Below are positions 1 to 11,908 of a stretch of 64,000 nt of DNA, in pieces. Source of the DNA: Blastomussa wellsi (Eukaryota > Cnidaria > Anthozoa > Scleractinia > Plerogyridae); the NCBI GenBank assembly GCA_947652115.1, contig OX393570.1, positions 19,035,256-19,099,255 on the forward strand, in the 5' to 3' direction. The translations under genes and the position numbers were made by a program. Each line of letters opens with the position of its first letter. Position 1 is the stretch's first letter. The notes below the pieces were generated by a model, which saw only the letters and a program-made list of their open reading frames with translations, had not been told where the DNA came from and made no database searches.

Positions 1-845
1 TCACAGGCAATGTTAACTGAGAATTCTGTTTCTTTCTTATGGACACATTATTTTGATTCAGTTTCATGATTGGCCTCATTTTGATACACTTACTCATTTG
101 GGTGATGCCCTTGCTTCGTACAACAAAGCTCTTGTCTTTGAGCACTGTAATATAGTACTGTTCTCGTGTTCTGCTCCGTGTCGTGTCGCAATAGCTATTT
201 TAACAATATTAAATCAGGCTGAACTTCAGTAAACAAAATAAATCAAATTAAAGCTAATTGAAAGAGTTGAATACACTTGTATAATCGCTGATTAGACCTT
301 AAAAGGGCCTGTCTCACAACAATGCACATTTGCGACTTTGGTTGAAAAGGAATATTTTTTATCAAGAACAATGGGAAGACTTCAGCACTACCAAATGCTG
401 CCAAAAACCATGAACCAGAGTGGGGTTTTTCAGTTGTTTAGTCAAAAACATCTTTTTCTTGCCATTGACACTTTTAGATTTTGTCCCAAGGCGCTTCATG
501 TACCTCCTCTCAAGGGAATCAAATTTCTTGATTATATTCACTTACAAATAGCCATATGCTGTTTAAATCCTCAATAAATGACCAAACAGTCTTTCAATAC
601 CATTATTATTCCACATTTACAAGCCTCCCAAGATCACTTTGAAAGGATCATCCTCACAGAAACAAACTTTGAAAGGTGGATTCTGTTGAATCAGAATTTA
701 ACTTTCCACAAATGTAAAAGGATGATTGTCAATATAGTGTTGACTAATATTACGTATATCAGAAACATTGATTTATTCAAGTTGAGTGTTTTGTCATGTA
801 CATGTACTTATGCCTATGTTAAGATTCCATCCACATATAACCCAC

Positions 846-1100
846 ATTAGTATAAATCTACTAGCGTTCCATGACAAATGTCGTTCTCTGATTGGCCACG
901 CTACCCACTATCTATTCTGTGATAGTGAGTAGCGCAGCAGTGCGGTTGTCAACAAAATGGCGACCGCTTCTTCATGTTTTCGAAATGTCCGTGAAGAAGA
1001 TTTAGACAGTTTGCTGGTCAAGGCTGTTCCAGAAAAGAAAAAGTCGCCACGACAATTATCACGCAATAGAAATCTCGAGCTCATAATCTAATTGTTAAAT
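846..1100 (+). mobile_element. Crypton-like / DUF3504-type transposon fragment
   Basis: A short frame starts at ATG 957 and stops at 1091 (44 aa). It contains FRNVREEDLDSLLVKAVPEK. The same sequence recurs inverted at 33606-33948 with matching flanks, which marks a dispersed element. The peptide resembles the N-terminal segment of KIAA1958-like/Crypton tyrosine-recombinase ORFs common in cnidarians; that assignment is from memory of the family and is an inference. No recombinase domain follows, so this is a truncated, non-autonomous copy. Confidence 0.5.
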
Positions 1101-1839
1101 AGATTTTCATTCAAATTGCCCTGTTGGCTGCTTATATTAAAGGGAATTTTAATCTTGAAATAGAAAAGGGGGATTCCAGTATTCTTTTAGGAGAGCAGGA
1201 GGACATTGCGAGGACCCTGGATATCTCCCATAATCCCTAAAAGTATCAGCTTTCAGAAACATTTCATTTGAACCATTCACTGTATGCAATGTGTGAGAGC
1301 AGAAAATTAGGGTGAAAGAAAAGCGAAACATCAAAAACAGATGTATAATTTTGATGTCAAGGAGCAATTTGATGAACTTTTTGTGATAAAGGCACACATA
1401 TGTGAGGCCCTTTGCACAACCCAGTCACATGGTACAAAATAACACCCTGCTGATGAGCAAGCGACATGCTGGAACATCCAAAACAAAGCGACTTCATGTC
1501 CCAGAGCATCACTTGCTCACCAGCGACGTTTTATTTTGTACCATGTGACTGGGTCGTGCAAAGGGCCTGTTATCTTTTACGAGTGCTAACTGAGATTGAG
1601 ATGCAGATTTCAGATTTTTTTTTGTTGTGCACTATTCACAGAAATTATAACTTCAATAGCATTTATAGAAAATACATATTTAAAGAAAGAAAAGAAATAT
1701 AACAATAAATAATCAAAATAAAGTGTGCACTTTGACCAAAGTAACATAGGCTTTTGTGTTGGTCACTGACACGTACAAACAATAGACACAACAATCAATT
1801 ACAAGAAACAATAGGACATTTTTGGCGATAATTTTTTAT

Positions 1840-1843
<4 letters not shown>

Positions 1844-1871
<28 letters not shown>

Positions 1872-2079
1872 TGAGCGAATAGTCAATGAGGCGCAGTCGA
1901 GTTGACTATCACACATAGAAAACGAGGGCGAGTAGTCTAATGGTTTTAGTAGAAACTCTGAAGGGTTACATTCCAAAAGCTACAATTTTAAGTATTTTTT
2001 GAGTCAAAAATCAAGAAAAATCTTGCATTCAAAGAGCAACGCGCGCATGCACGCGTGATCGTTTCGTATCGGCGAATAG
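1844..2079. repeat. Foldback repeat, copy 1
   Basis: Inverted arms 1844-1873 and 1915-1943 share the sequence CAATTAGACTACGAGCCCG. A tail to about 2079 is also shared with the second copy at 4108-4333, and the terminus resembles that of the Crypton-like copy at 33606. It is probably a miniature DNA transposon. No coding capacity is seen. Confidence 0.7.
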
Positions 2080-2455
2080 AAAACAGTGGGCGTGCCAATC
2101 AGATTCATGGATTTCCAATAGAACACAGCTATGTTCTACTAATCTGCAATAGAAATTGTGCTATCATGTACTGTATAGAAAGAAATTGATCGCTACATTC
2201 AAATTAAGAGAAAAATCATGACAGCTCACTGCACTCATTTCCGAGAAAAATGATGGTTTGTCTCTTTCGGATTTTAACAAGCTGTATAGAAAAGCTGCCA
2301 CGTGTGTGCGCTAATTACATGTAAAATTCTGCACAGTAAGGATGTGCAATGCAATTCTGAGATATCATGTTAAGCCTCAACTTATATCAGAGGTACATCT
2401 GCCTACTGCAGTCGGGTGGAGTATGCTTATTATTAATGTTTGTTTGTTTGTATAG

Positions 2456-2600
2456 CAAACAAAAGGCCAAAGTGTGATCGAGTTCCCAAAAATCCAAGTC
2501 AGTGATGGTGGAGAATACACTTGTGAAGCTAGAAACAGTGCTGTGGACAATGAGGGGAATACTATTGTGAAGGAATTGAATAAAATCATCAATATTGAAT
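2456..2600 (+). CDS. Gene A exon: Ig4, second half
   Basis: Acceptor TATAG at 2451-2455, donor GTAAGG at 2601, phase 0 to 1. It encodes the end of an I-set Ig domain with DGGEYTCEARNSAVDNEGN, containing the canonical D-x-G-x-Y-x-C motif. It matches gene C exon 45184-45340 (NTGEYTCQARNGALDNDG) in sequence, phase and position. Confidence 0.88.
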
Positions 2601-4142
2601 GTAAGGGAATTAATTCTCCTCTGTTTCTGATTAAGAGCTCTCTAATTTTTCTGTGCAAGGAATGCAGTTTATATGTAATGCACTTATTAAACAATTATTG
2701 GATGAGGTTTTTGTGATATCCGGAATAATCAGGGTGCACCATCACAGTGCAATTGATTAGGTCCCTGCCACCCCTGGTAGCAAATGTTCAGTGAACTTAA
2801 GTTACCAGAAATATTTCTACTTCTACTAGGACTGTGGGATTCTACGGCATCGCCTAAAAAACTTGGGACACAACCGCCCCCACCCCCCGCCCCGTTGAAT
2901 TTACCATTGATCTGTTTATACAGCTGCGCTGAGAGTGGAACTCTTTCACATAACAGCCCACTCTCTCTAAGACACACACCCTCGTGACCAGAACCAACTG
3001 TCCGTCTTAGAGAGGTGTCCAGCTTAAAGAGAGTTTAGATACAGTAAAATGACTGAAAAACGGTGTGCAGGGGCCTACGCCAGCCAGTTGTAGATGTCTT
3101 ATAGGGAGTTTAGATGCAGTAAAATGATTAAAAATCCATAGGCGGAGATCAGCACCAGTTGTCTCCAGGGATGCAAATGTTTTCCCCTTGAAGGGACGTG
3201 TTTGACTAAGTTACCATTTTTTTGTACAAAACTGTAGTGAGGTCAGATGTTGAGACACTACTGCTTGGTAACGTGTTGCCAAGGTCAAACTTTGGTGTTT
3301 GCATTGGAAGGCAAATTAAAAATGGTTTGAAGATTCTGTCTGACCACTGCTGGGGCTTTAACGGACGTGGGCAATTTCAGTCAACCATTGTCCAATGTCC
3401 TGCTGTCATTTGCAGCCATAAAGCAACGCAACGACCCTGATGAGAACTCCAATCAGTATCATGCAATGGGTAGTCCAGTGTACATTTATCTATTTGGTTA
3501 CAGATCTTGTTGAGGAAAATGTTCTTCTAATATTTTTTTCTTTCTTAGCTAAACCCTTCATTGACAAAATAGCATCTCCAAATGTAGTGTTTTCATATAT
3601 TGGCAACAGTGATCCAACACTGGTGCGGTGCAAATTTGGTGGCTTTCCAGCACCATTTGTTACCATGCGATTTCAAGGAGAAAGCAAGATCCAATCCAAT
3701 GGTACTATCGTTGCTGAAGTCAAACTCGTTACTGATGCTGGGAAGTACTTTGGTTTTTACAAATGCCATGCAACAAATAAATTTGGACACCAGAACTACT
3801 CTGTTGAGCTCAAGTTAGCACGTGAGTAGAATGACTTGTTGTTTCTAGGCAGTCTTTCTTAATTATATGGTATTTTAAATGCCAAAGCATTTTACTCCTA
3901 GGTGTGATTTAGGAGTGATTTTTTTCTCTTAAAATACCTTCTAGCTATTGCAATGGACTATGTAGTCATTCAGTCAGTCAGCCAGCCAGTCAGTCAGTCA
4001 GTCGGTCAGTCAGCTGGCTAGTCAGCCAGTCATGTACTGTATAGAAAGAAAAAAGTGGCTATTTTTTTCAAGTTTCAATTTATTTCCATACCCCGTTGTC
4101 TATTTAACAATTAGACTATGAGCCCGAGTTTTCTATAAGCGA

Positions 4143-4174
<32 letters not shown>

Positions 4175-4179
4175 ACACA

Positions 4180-4215
<36 letters not shown>

Positions 4216-7200
4216 GAAACTCTAATGGATTGCATTACAAAAGCTACCATTTTATGTATTTTAAAGCGAAAAATCAAGAAAATCTTGCCTTCAAAGAGCA
4301 ACGCGCATGCAATCGTTTTCTATCGGCGAATAGTCTTTGACAAAAAAACTATAGCGTTATTATTGGTTTAAGCTTTTGTAAAGCAACACTGCATGGCAAA
4401 TTACCCCTTTATGGAGACGGATTACAGATGACAAATTTGAAAAATTAAGGCTAAATTCCACCCCGTCAGGCCTCTAAATTATCCTCTCCTAAACTTTGCA
4501 CACCTCTCTCCATTTCAGTGTCAGCAACAGGCATAAAATTAATAAAGTTAATTTCAAATTTTAAGTTCCATTTGTATGGTTTGTTGCACAGACGCTGTCT
4601 TTATCCAGTCATTTTGTGATTGAAAAACCTGTTTTTTAATGTTCGTTATTTATTTTCACAGAGCTGTACCTTGTGATAGTCTCGTACACTAGCAGTTTCT
4701 ATGTGAAAAGTTCCAGTTCAAAACTTATAACAATTTAATGATGCAAATTTTCTTTTGTGTAGATTAAGTGTATAGTAATCCATGGTATGGAAGCTGTTTG
4801 ATGTAAAGAGGTATTTTTGGAAAGCTTTTCACCAATAACTTTTTCTTTTGATTTCAGAAAAACCAAGCGCAGTTCGAAATCTCATGGCAAAACCTATTAC
4901 CTGCAAAAGTGTCACGCTAACATGGCAACGGCCTTTAGATGATGGAGGAATGCCTATCACCAAATACGTCTTAACTTATGGAACAATGACCCGTAACATT
5001 GATGGTGAAAAGACGTCATTTGTTATCAAAGATTTGAAACATAACACGAAATACAGCATCACATTGCGAGCCACTAGCAAGGCTGAGTGGGGCCCCATAA
5101 GTAGTATGGAGATTAAGACTAAAGAATACTGTAAGTTTTAGAATAACTGAATAACTGGTCAACTTTTAGTTGTCAGTGTAATACTTAAGACCAAGGAACC
5201 AGACATAACGCTTTGTACATTCAATTCCACATGAAAGTACTGCTCAATAGCTTTTATTTGAAAGGTCACACACTAGGGTTTCGTTCACAGACTTGAAAAG
5301 TTAGAACCACCTTGTACAGCATAATAAACAGTACCACATGAAAGTACTGCTCAAAAGCTTTCATTTGAATGGTCATACTAGGGTTTCATCCACAGACTTA
5401 AAGTTAGAACCGCCTTGTACAGCATGTTACATCTGGGGCGGATCTAGGGGGAGGGTGCAGGGGGTGCACACCCCTCCCTGAGATGACCAGCTACTTTCTA
5501 ATACAACTACTATTCTGCTTTGATACGTCACCATCAATTACATTCCTTACTGGTGCACCCTCTGCACAGTACAGCTCAAAAGCTTTCATATGAATGGTCA
5601 CACACTAGGGTTTCATACTCAGAATTAAACGTTAGAACCACCGTGTACAACATAATAAACAATTGCACATGACAGTACTGCTCGGTAGCTTTCGTTTGAA
5701 TAGTCATACACTAGGGTTTCATCCACAGAATTTAAAGTTAGAACCACCTTGTAAGTACCACGTGAAAAGACCCAGGCTGAGTCTAAAACTAGAATCAACT
5801 TTTAAAATGGACGAGTTTCCAACTTAATACGCTAGTTGAGTTCCCTGTGAATGTCGAGCTCTGCCCTCTACTTGTTACTGTTAATTTATTGTAAAACATG
5901 AGTTATTTAATCCCAGTTGCAATGTAAATGTACTTACAATATTTTGAGATGCGTTCCTGCCTTACAATATCATAAGATGATTGTGTTTTGAAACCGGAGC
6001 ATTGAAGTAGCCGCCATTTTTTCTCCTCTCTGAAGGTGCCCCAGGGCGACCAATCATATACTCGCCTACTTCCACTTTGCTGACCACCAACACCTTCACA
6101 CTGAAGTGGCGGCGACCTCAGGAGACTGGGGGCGATGATGACATCACATACACCGTGCAATACCGCGTGGAAACAAAAGATCAAAATACCAACCCTTGGA
6201 ATAAGTTTACCACAAAAGGACTACAGATGGAAATAAGTGATTTGGAAAATAAGGTCTTGTACAAGTTTGAAGTGATCGCCAAAAACAAGGGTGGAGAAAG
6301 CTTACCTGGTGAAAGATATATCCAAACAAACTTCCCTGGAGGTAATTTGAAAGGAACATTTGTTCAGTTTAGTTACAGGCGTAAATGTATCAGGCGACAG
6401 GGCGGAAAAACGAAATACGACCTCCCGTTAAAAGCTCAATATTTTGTATACAAGCCCTTTAAGGGATAAAGAACAAAATTTCAAACAAACGTTCAGCAAG
6501 AACAAAATTTGGTTAATGCGAACCTTGAGATATAAGGCCCTGAACATTGAGAGAGGTGAGATTTTGATCAGCAAATAACACATCGTTTTCTCAAGTTTAG
6601 TTAAGATGAACAAATTTTTGTAATACGTTTTGACCTATGTTAACACAAGTGTAACCCTTTCAATTTTGATGTAAAATGGCAAGTTCAGCGTAAAAAATTA
6701 TGAAAAAAGGTGCTTCAGCGTTTTTCCGCCCTGTCATATCAGGCAAGTCCAACGAGCGGCAAGACTGCATTACACATTGCATTTTGCCTTCGTTTCTACA
6801 TCCTCATTTTAGCTTACTTCCCGTGCACCCTGCAAAACTATGTGCACACAAAGTCACGTGCGTTTATAGAGCGTTTTCGCTCATGTGACCAAAAAAGATA
6901 AATCCAAAACCATTCCGCGGATTGGCTAACTGTTTTCAACAAACAAGTGGTTATATAGACATAATAATTTGGTTTTATCAACTGGGTTGATAATGTCAAT
7001 TGGCCGCCGTAAAGAGATTCAAGAGCTGACGTTTCAAGCGTTAGCCCTTCGTCGGAGCGAATCAAGGAATTGTGCGTCGTGTGTTTTTATATACAGAAAG
7101 ATGGAGCTTCGCTATTGGCTGGTGCCTGGTAACGTGAAAACAACGGAATAAATTAGTTGAATGAAAAGCGTTCGTTGATACCGTGAGGATTAAGAGTGCC

Positions 7201-8082
7201 GATTTGAAAAATAAATTTTTGTTCTAGAGTTTTACGGCTTTCCGTGTTTCCTTGGTGAAGAGAAAGGCCGCAGACTGCCATATGTTGTTTAGAATGATTT
7301 GGGAGATTGAAGTGTCTCGCGACCGGTTTCGATGCGTTTTTGTCGTCTTTCTCTACGTCACGAAGGTGTTCTCGGAATCGGTCGCCAAGTCGTCTCCCTG
7401 TTTCTCCGATGTATAACTTTTTGCAAAGAGTGCAAGTTATGCAGTAGGTGGCATTGGCTGAGGTACAGGTGAAATATATAGACACTTTTCCTAATACGTT
7501 AACTTCTCAAATGGCTAAATCTTGCGAGGTAAGTATGTGCTTTTCGACATACATGATCGCAACTGTATGTCACACACCGCCATAACTCTGAAATTCAAAT
7601 TGCGCTAGTTTCCAAACGAAGGACGCTGTTGAGCTGAAAAGTTGTACACATAAATTAAGCGTCTCTAATGCCTGATGAGTATAAAAAGGTTTGGTGGCTC
7701 TTTGGTTTAATTTTAGAATTTGATGACGTCACGCTTTAGTTTTTGAGTATCAGTGATTGGTTTAAAAATCTCGCGCCTTTTTCGACCAAACAGAAGTAAA
7801 GCCAAAACCGACCGTGACTCGCGCGCGCACGTTTTCCCGCGCTGTGTGTCGGCTAGATGTAATGATTGGATCACTAGATTGTCTCCGTCCTTTGTGATTG
7901 GTCAAAGTATTTGCTTTGGTTTTGGTCACTCAGTTGAAACTCGCTCTATTATATTTCTTTATTGTTAACTATTGTAGTTTCCAATTTTTTATTTTGCATT
8001 TGCAGAACGCAGTTCTCAAACCCGCCTTGTGTCCAGTATCTTGTTGACCATCTCTGTTGGAGGGTTTATTCTTCTGCTTTGA
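2456..8082 (+). CDS. Gene A: NCAM-like adhesion protein, GPI-anchored form (5' partial)
   Basis: Spliced model: exons 2456-2600, 3549-3821, 4858-5130, 6036-6341 and 8006-8082, together 1,074 nt (357 aa and a stop) with phases that match at each junction. Domain order is Ig4 second half, Ig5, FN3, FN3, then a C-terminal hydrophobic tail. The protein is expected on the outer cell surface as a homophilic or heterophilic adhesion molecule of the NCAM/Fasciclin II type. The exon layout, including the phase-0 break inside Ig4, is identical to gene C, so the two are paralogs. Introns hold a 106-bp tandem repeat and a Penelope fragment. The 5' half (signal peptide, Ig1 to Ig4a) lies outside the window. 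Family assignment is strong; the GPI end is a prediction. Confidence 0.8.
2935..3025. repeat. Dispersed 'CTCTCTAAGAC' repeat, intron of gene A
   Basis: The segment contains inverted versions of a CTCTCTAAGAC / GTCTTAGAGAGG motif. A related copy lies at 47715-47812 in an intron of gene C. It is probably a miniature element. A nearby 75-bp local duplication (GTTTAGATACAGTAAAATGA at about 3034 and 3108) is also visible. Confidence 0.45.
3549..3821 (+). CDS. Gene A exon: Ig5
   Basis: Acceptor TTTCTTAG, donor GTGAGT, phase 1-1, 91 codons. It is a complete Ig domain with cysteines in LVRCKFGGFPAP and GFYKCHATNKFG. The usual core tryptophan is replaced by Met (FVTMRF), as in Ig5 of gene C (VIMTD), a shared oddity of this paralog group. 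Confidence 0.87.
3971..4031. repeat. CAGT/CAGC tetranucleotide microsatellite
   Basis: About fifteen tandem 4-base units of CAGT with interspersed CAGC and CGGT, in the intron between Ig5 and FN3-1 of gene A. Confidence 0.9.
4108..4333. repeat. Foldback repeat, copy 2
   Basis: Second copy of the element at 1844-2079. Arms are 4108-4137 and 4179-4207, and the shared tail ends in TATCGGCGAATAG. It lies in a gene A intron. Confidence 0.7.
4858..5130 (+). CDS. Gene A exon: FN3 domain 1
   Basis: Acceptor TTGATTTCAG, donor GTAAGTTT, phase 1-1, 91 codons. It is a typical fibronectin III repeat with VTLTWQRPLDDGGMPITKY and NTKYSITLRATSKAEWG. Equivalent exons are 47056-47343 (gene C) and 16430-16720 (gene B), all with a TC-x-x-x-T-x-W start and D-x-GG. 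Confidence 0.9.
5208..5765. repeat. About 106-bp tandem repeat, four units, split by an insertion
   Basis: Units begin with CACATGAAAGTACTGCTC-like sequence near 5228, 5334 and 5664, with another partial unit near 5570. Each carries an ACTAGGGTTTCAT segment and a GTTAGAACCACCTTGTACA segment. Unrelated sequence at about 5435-5568 interrupts the array and is bounded by GGGTGCACACCCC and GGTGCACCCTCTGC, suggesting a small element inserted after the array formed. Confidence 0.8.
6036..6341 (+). CDS. Gene A exon: FN3 domain 2
   Basis: Acceptor after TTTTCTCCTCTCTGAAG, donor GTAATT, phase 1-1, 102 codons. Contains TFTLKWRRPQETGGDDDITY and YKFEVIAKNKGGES. Close to FN3-2 of gene B (SFTLKWTRPPQDGGDPDIKY) and gene C (NFILTWSAPQDNGGDNNTKY). 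Confidence 0.9.
6962..7490 (-). mobile_element. Penelope-like retroelement, 5'-truncated, with GIY-YIG domain
   Basis: On the minus strand a frame at 7485-7153 encodes the C-terminal GIY-YIG-type nuclease of a Penelope-like element: CITCTLCKKLYIGETGRRLG, RFREHL, and the ending LNPHGINERFSFN. The element's 3' sequence follows to 6962, including a CTCCGACGAAGGGCTAACGC segment that recurs at 26540-26686 and 56301-56514. No reverse transcriptase is left, so the copy is dead. It lies in the last intron of gene A, antisense to it. Confidence 0.88.
8006..8082 (+). CDS. Gene A last exon: predicted GPI-anchor signal
   Basis: A strong acceptor (T-rich tract ending TTTGCAG) opens a 77-nt exon that continues phase 1 and stops at TGA 8080-8082. 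The encoded end is a polar stretch, ERSSQTRLVSS, followed by the hydrophobic ILLTISVGGFILLL right at the C terminus with no basic residues after it. This is the classical layout of a GPI-attachment signal, as in the short isoform of vertebrate NCAM. No other TM exon fits gene A before the convergent gene B. The role is inferred from composition and needs transcript support. Confidence 0.62.
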
Positions 8083-11000
8083 CATCGTGAACGCTGACAA
8101 CAAACGCTTCTTCGCAAGAAACGTTCAGCAAGAACATTTTCGGCGACATAGACTTTGTAATGCATTTATCAATAATAGAGATTGAGGCCATACTGATTTA
8201 CACAACCATACTTGAACCCACTATAAAAGACATACAAGTACCTTTTCGTGCCGAACCTGAGACTGTAGTTGGTCATTTCTTGGTCAATGAAGTCACTAGG
8301 CAATGCAGTGAGTTGTGCCGTGAATTTTTGTTAGAACTGGTGAGAGTTTCTGATTGATGTTAGTTCCGGAATGCAGCTTTAGCATTCTTTCGTTTGAAAT
8401 GACGCTCGTATCGTGAATTATACTCGTCAGATTTTCCATATCCGAGTACTACAGTAGGTTTTCAGTACAGTTAACCTTTGTGCATGATTATCGTACAGAA
8501 TGTAATGTCATTGATGTTAAGCGCTTGGTTCGTACAGTTGTAACGCGACCTGTCACGCAACTACGTAACTGTCACGCAACTACTCCATTCATTGCCAAGA
8601 AAGCGAGTGCAAAGAATAGATTTGGTGTACAGGCTTCCTATTTTCTATCTGTGTCAAGCGTTTTGTCGTCTGTCCAATTTATTTGACCTAGGGAGAAAAT
8701 TGGATTTCTGCACGCATGCTACAAGGCATAAGCGTTAGATGATAAAAACGTTCGCATTATTTTGGTATAGGAAACGTTTTGTAAGGGAGTATTAGACTTT
8801 TTAAAACTGCTTAGCATTTCAGTGTTATGATACACCCCATTAGTAACACAGAAGTTAAATTGGAGTTTGTGTCCAAAGTGAATCGTGTGAAAAGCATTAA
8901 TGCTAGCCCTGGTTAAGTACATATTTTATTTAAGCTTATGGAATACAGAATCTACTTGTGGATATAGACCATAATAAGCAATGTCAGCATTTTGTTTGCA
9001 ATCGTGGTGTTGCACAACGTTAGGTTTATTTGTAACACTTCTATTTTTAAGGGCATTTTCAGACTAAAAAGTCATAAAATTTAACGAACGGATTAAACAA
9101 AGATCTCAGACACACTTTTTCAGACCAATATCTATAAATGTCATGGATGAAATTCCGCATGAAAGTAAAGATGTTTATGTAAACGTGTTGTCAAAAAAGC
9201 CTCATGTTAAATAATATCGAGATCACAAATATGCTGGCATTACTCCCAAAATAAGTTTTCAGAAAATATATACTTAATTGGAGGTAGCTAGCATTAATGC
9301 CTTTCACACAATTTCACTTTGAATGGAAACTCCAATTTTACTTTCGTGATACCTTAATACAGTTGTATTCCTTAATTTTAGATGTTATTTTGCTGTAGAT
9401 GTGACATTAAATGAAATATTAAGAAGTTGAGTTTGGTAACCGGAGGTCGGGTAATTTTTAACATCTGCCCAAACCAATGGTTGAACTAGGTTGAACTTCT
9501 TTTTTGGTTGCTTCGTCCCATAAATCTCGTATTAGATAGTATCTTGTGACTTGTGACATTGGAGAGAGACGTCACGCAATACTTCCTTTAGGGAATGCGT
9601 GATGAACAAGACGACGCTGAGAGATCCAAAGTGTAAGTTTTTCAATTAGCAACATACGCCTGTTTTAATGCTTGTTTTCACATACAGGTCATACAGAGGT
9701 AAAGATTATTAACGCTCTAAGTTTTTAATAATTATGATACTTAATTTTACTTATAAAATGTGTATAAAATAGAATACAAGACATTTTTAAAATAAATTAA
9801 ATATCTCTGTAGCAAAGGAATATAATAAAATGATCGTGTGATTAATCAACTTCTGGTTTGGTTGTCACGTGGTAAGACATTGTGGGACGATGGAGACAGC
9901 TCAAAGTAGCTATAATAAGCGATTAGAGAATTATTTAAAAAAAAAAGAATTTGTATTTTGTTGCGAAAACAACGTTTCTGTTATGTTTAATTATTGAATA
10001 TACATGTACACTCACATTACCAAATTACCTCCGGTTCCCCCTAGGGCTATATTATTTTCTGTTTCCAGACCCCGTCGTGCGATCCGACAGGGAGGAATCT
10101 GGTGCTGAAGCGCTACACCTCGCCCCATGGCCAGGGCATGTCCGCTTTCAAAATGGTGGCGGGAGCTCGTAGGCTATCCAGAAATGGTGGAGGGCCTATT
10201 CGCACTGGATCTGTCTGACAGAAGAGCTAACGTGCACAATTACACCTACTTTTATAGTACACTGGAGATACAATGAATATATATAACCCGGCTTTTTAAA
10301 GTAAGCGACCTGTTTTCCCCGCCAATTTTGTAACATCCCCTTATATAAATACTTTCCCAAAGTCATCAAACGCTAAGGGATTGAAAATTAAATTAAACGT
10401 TGACAAGACGACAGCGTGAGCCGGTGAAAACGGCGATAGGCAATTCCACATAAACCAGTCTTAAGAGCGTTTTCGCGCACGTGACAAGCGACCATGTTGG
10501 ATTGTTGAAACAAAACACGATATTCGCATAAAAATAGAGATCAATTCCCGGAGGATTGGATTGGGACACAAATATGGCTGCTGTGACGTCATATTCCACC
10601 GGTTACGCGTGTGCCGCTTACATTTTTTTCCCGCGCTTTGCGCTGGCTGAACGCATGTTTCTGATTTAAGTCTTGATTGGTCAGTTGTCTAATTGTGTTC
10701 ATTGTAATTGGCCCGATGTCATGGGCTTGTTATTGGCGCCAAGGATAAATGATAACCAATAAAGAAATAAATAAATAAAAACCTAGAAAACTTCTCTATT
10801 GTAAGAAGGGTCGCATGCATGCATAGTGATCTGTCACAATTGAGGTATCTGCAATAAAATCAGAACGAGAAACAATATGGAGCTTCAGTGACCAAGAAGG
10901 CACCATCACACAGTTCGATCTGTTGCTACTGCGGCGGTCCTCTGAAGCTCCCTTAAAATCTCATCTTTTTTGCAGTCGGGGGAACAAGGGCCAGTTTTTG

Positions 11001-11699
11001 CTGCAATCGAGGAGTTTCACACTTATTTCATCCAATCAAAACCTTGCGCAAGAGCTCACGAATAATTAGACCAAAAGCAATTGCGCGAGCAAAGACGTCA
11101 CGTTGCTTGGCAACTTCAGGGACAAACACCGTGGACCCAGTCCCGTCTCGGAGGCTGGATGTTTGTCATCAACTGGATGTTCTGATAAAAATGATAGCAT
11201 TTGATTAATGATGAACCCCTTATCTATGCTACAGTCAACTCACTCTTGGACGGACATTACTTAACCTTATATGCAGACGTTCTTTTGGTTCGTCACGCAA
11301 TTTTCCTCCTCGGTGAACGTCAAGAAGATTGCGTGACAAGCCAATAGAACGTTTACGAGACACAATGGCTCTTATTGGAGTTCTCAGCGGTTTGACATAC
11401 AAACGAGGCTAACGGGTCATTGTGCATTGTGTTGTCCGATGTTTTGACCCTTTCGCCTCGTTCGCATACTGTCTTTACAAAAGAATATATTATCGCAGGC
11501 TCAACTTCAATAACAGCTATTGGGATCGGCAACAACAAAGAGTGCGTTCCTTTGGGGTGATCCGAAATCACTCAGGTCATGTTGCATCAAAGGCGCCGGC
11601 GAATCCTTTCTCAGAGTTGATCCGGATCACCCCAAAGGAACGCACCCTAAATAAAAAAATAAATACGAGAGAAGTTGACTGTATTGCTAAAATAGAAGC
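8083..11699. other. Intergenic between convergent genes A and B
   Basis: No supported gene. It holds a foldback element (11540-11647), repeat-like GC-richer blocks near 7640-7975 and 10400-10700 (both with TTTTCCCGCGC), and one possible but unsupported exon at about 10070. Polyadenylation sites of A and B should lie here; several AATAAA-like strings occur and I cannot choose between them. Confidence 0.6.
11540..11647. repeat. Foldback element near the 3' end of gene B
   Basis: Near-perfect inverted arms: GAGTGCGTTCCTTTGGGGTG at the left and CACCCCAAAGGAACGCACCC at the right, about 108 bp in all. Typical of a miniature inverted-repeat element. It ends 53 bp beyond the stop codon of gene B, so it may lie in its 3' UTR. 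Confidence 0.85.
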
Positions 11700-11908
11700 C
11701 TAAACATTTTCTGTACTAAATAATTCGACCTCCTCTGAATGAGCTTGAATCACGCCGCCATCTTGGGGTTTCGAGGCCAGTAAGTGAAAGAGATGGGCTC
11801 CGCCAAACAATATCAAACCAAGCCCCACTACAATGCCAAAAATAATGATTATTATCATCCACAGAGCAAGGCTGGATCCATCAGCGGTGCTTAAATGAGG
11901 TACTGGAT
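11700..11908 (-). CDS. Gene B exon 10: TM helix and cytoplasmic tail
   Basis: Acceptor TTTTTTGCCCAACAG, phase 1, stop TAG at 11702-11700. Encodes a linker, the helix LALWMIIIIIFGIVVGLGLI followed by LFGG, and a tail of about 31 residues ending STENV. The helix has several glycines (G-x-x-x-G spacing), which often mediates helix packing. The last three residues, ENV, are also the last three of gene C. Confidence 0.85.

Larger units (their letters stand above)
1..2455. other. Upstream/intronic DNA of gene A, no supported exon
   Basis: No Ig or FN3 exon is recognisable here. The exon for the first half of Ig4 of gene A, expected from the homologous gene C, is not visible, so it probably lies before the window. 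The stretch holds a Crypton-like fragment (846-1100) and a foldback element (1844-2079), listed separately. The rest is AT-rich sequence with only chance reading frames. Confidence 0.6.

Noticed and set aside
8160..8357. 65-aa frame downstream of the GPI exon
   Set aside because: No homology recognised; lies after the stop codon, so probably 3' UTR or intergenic.
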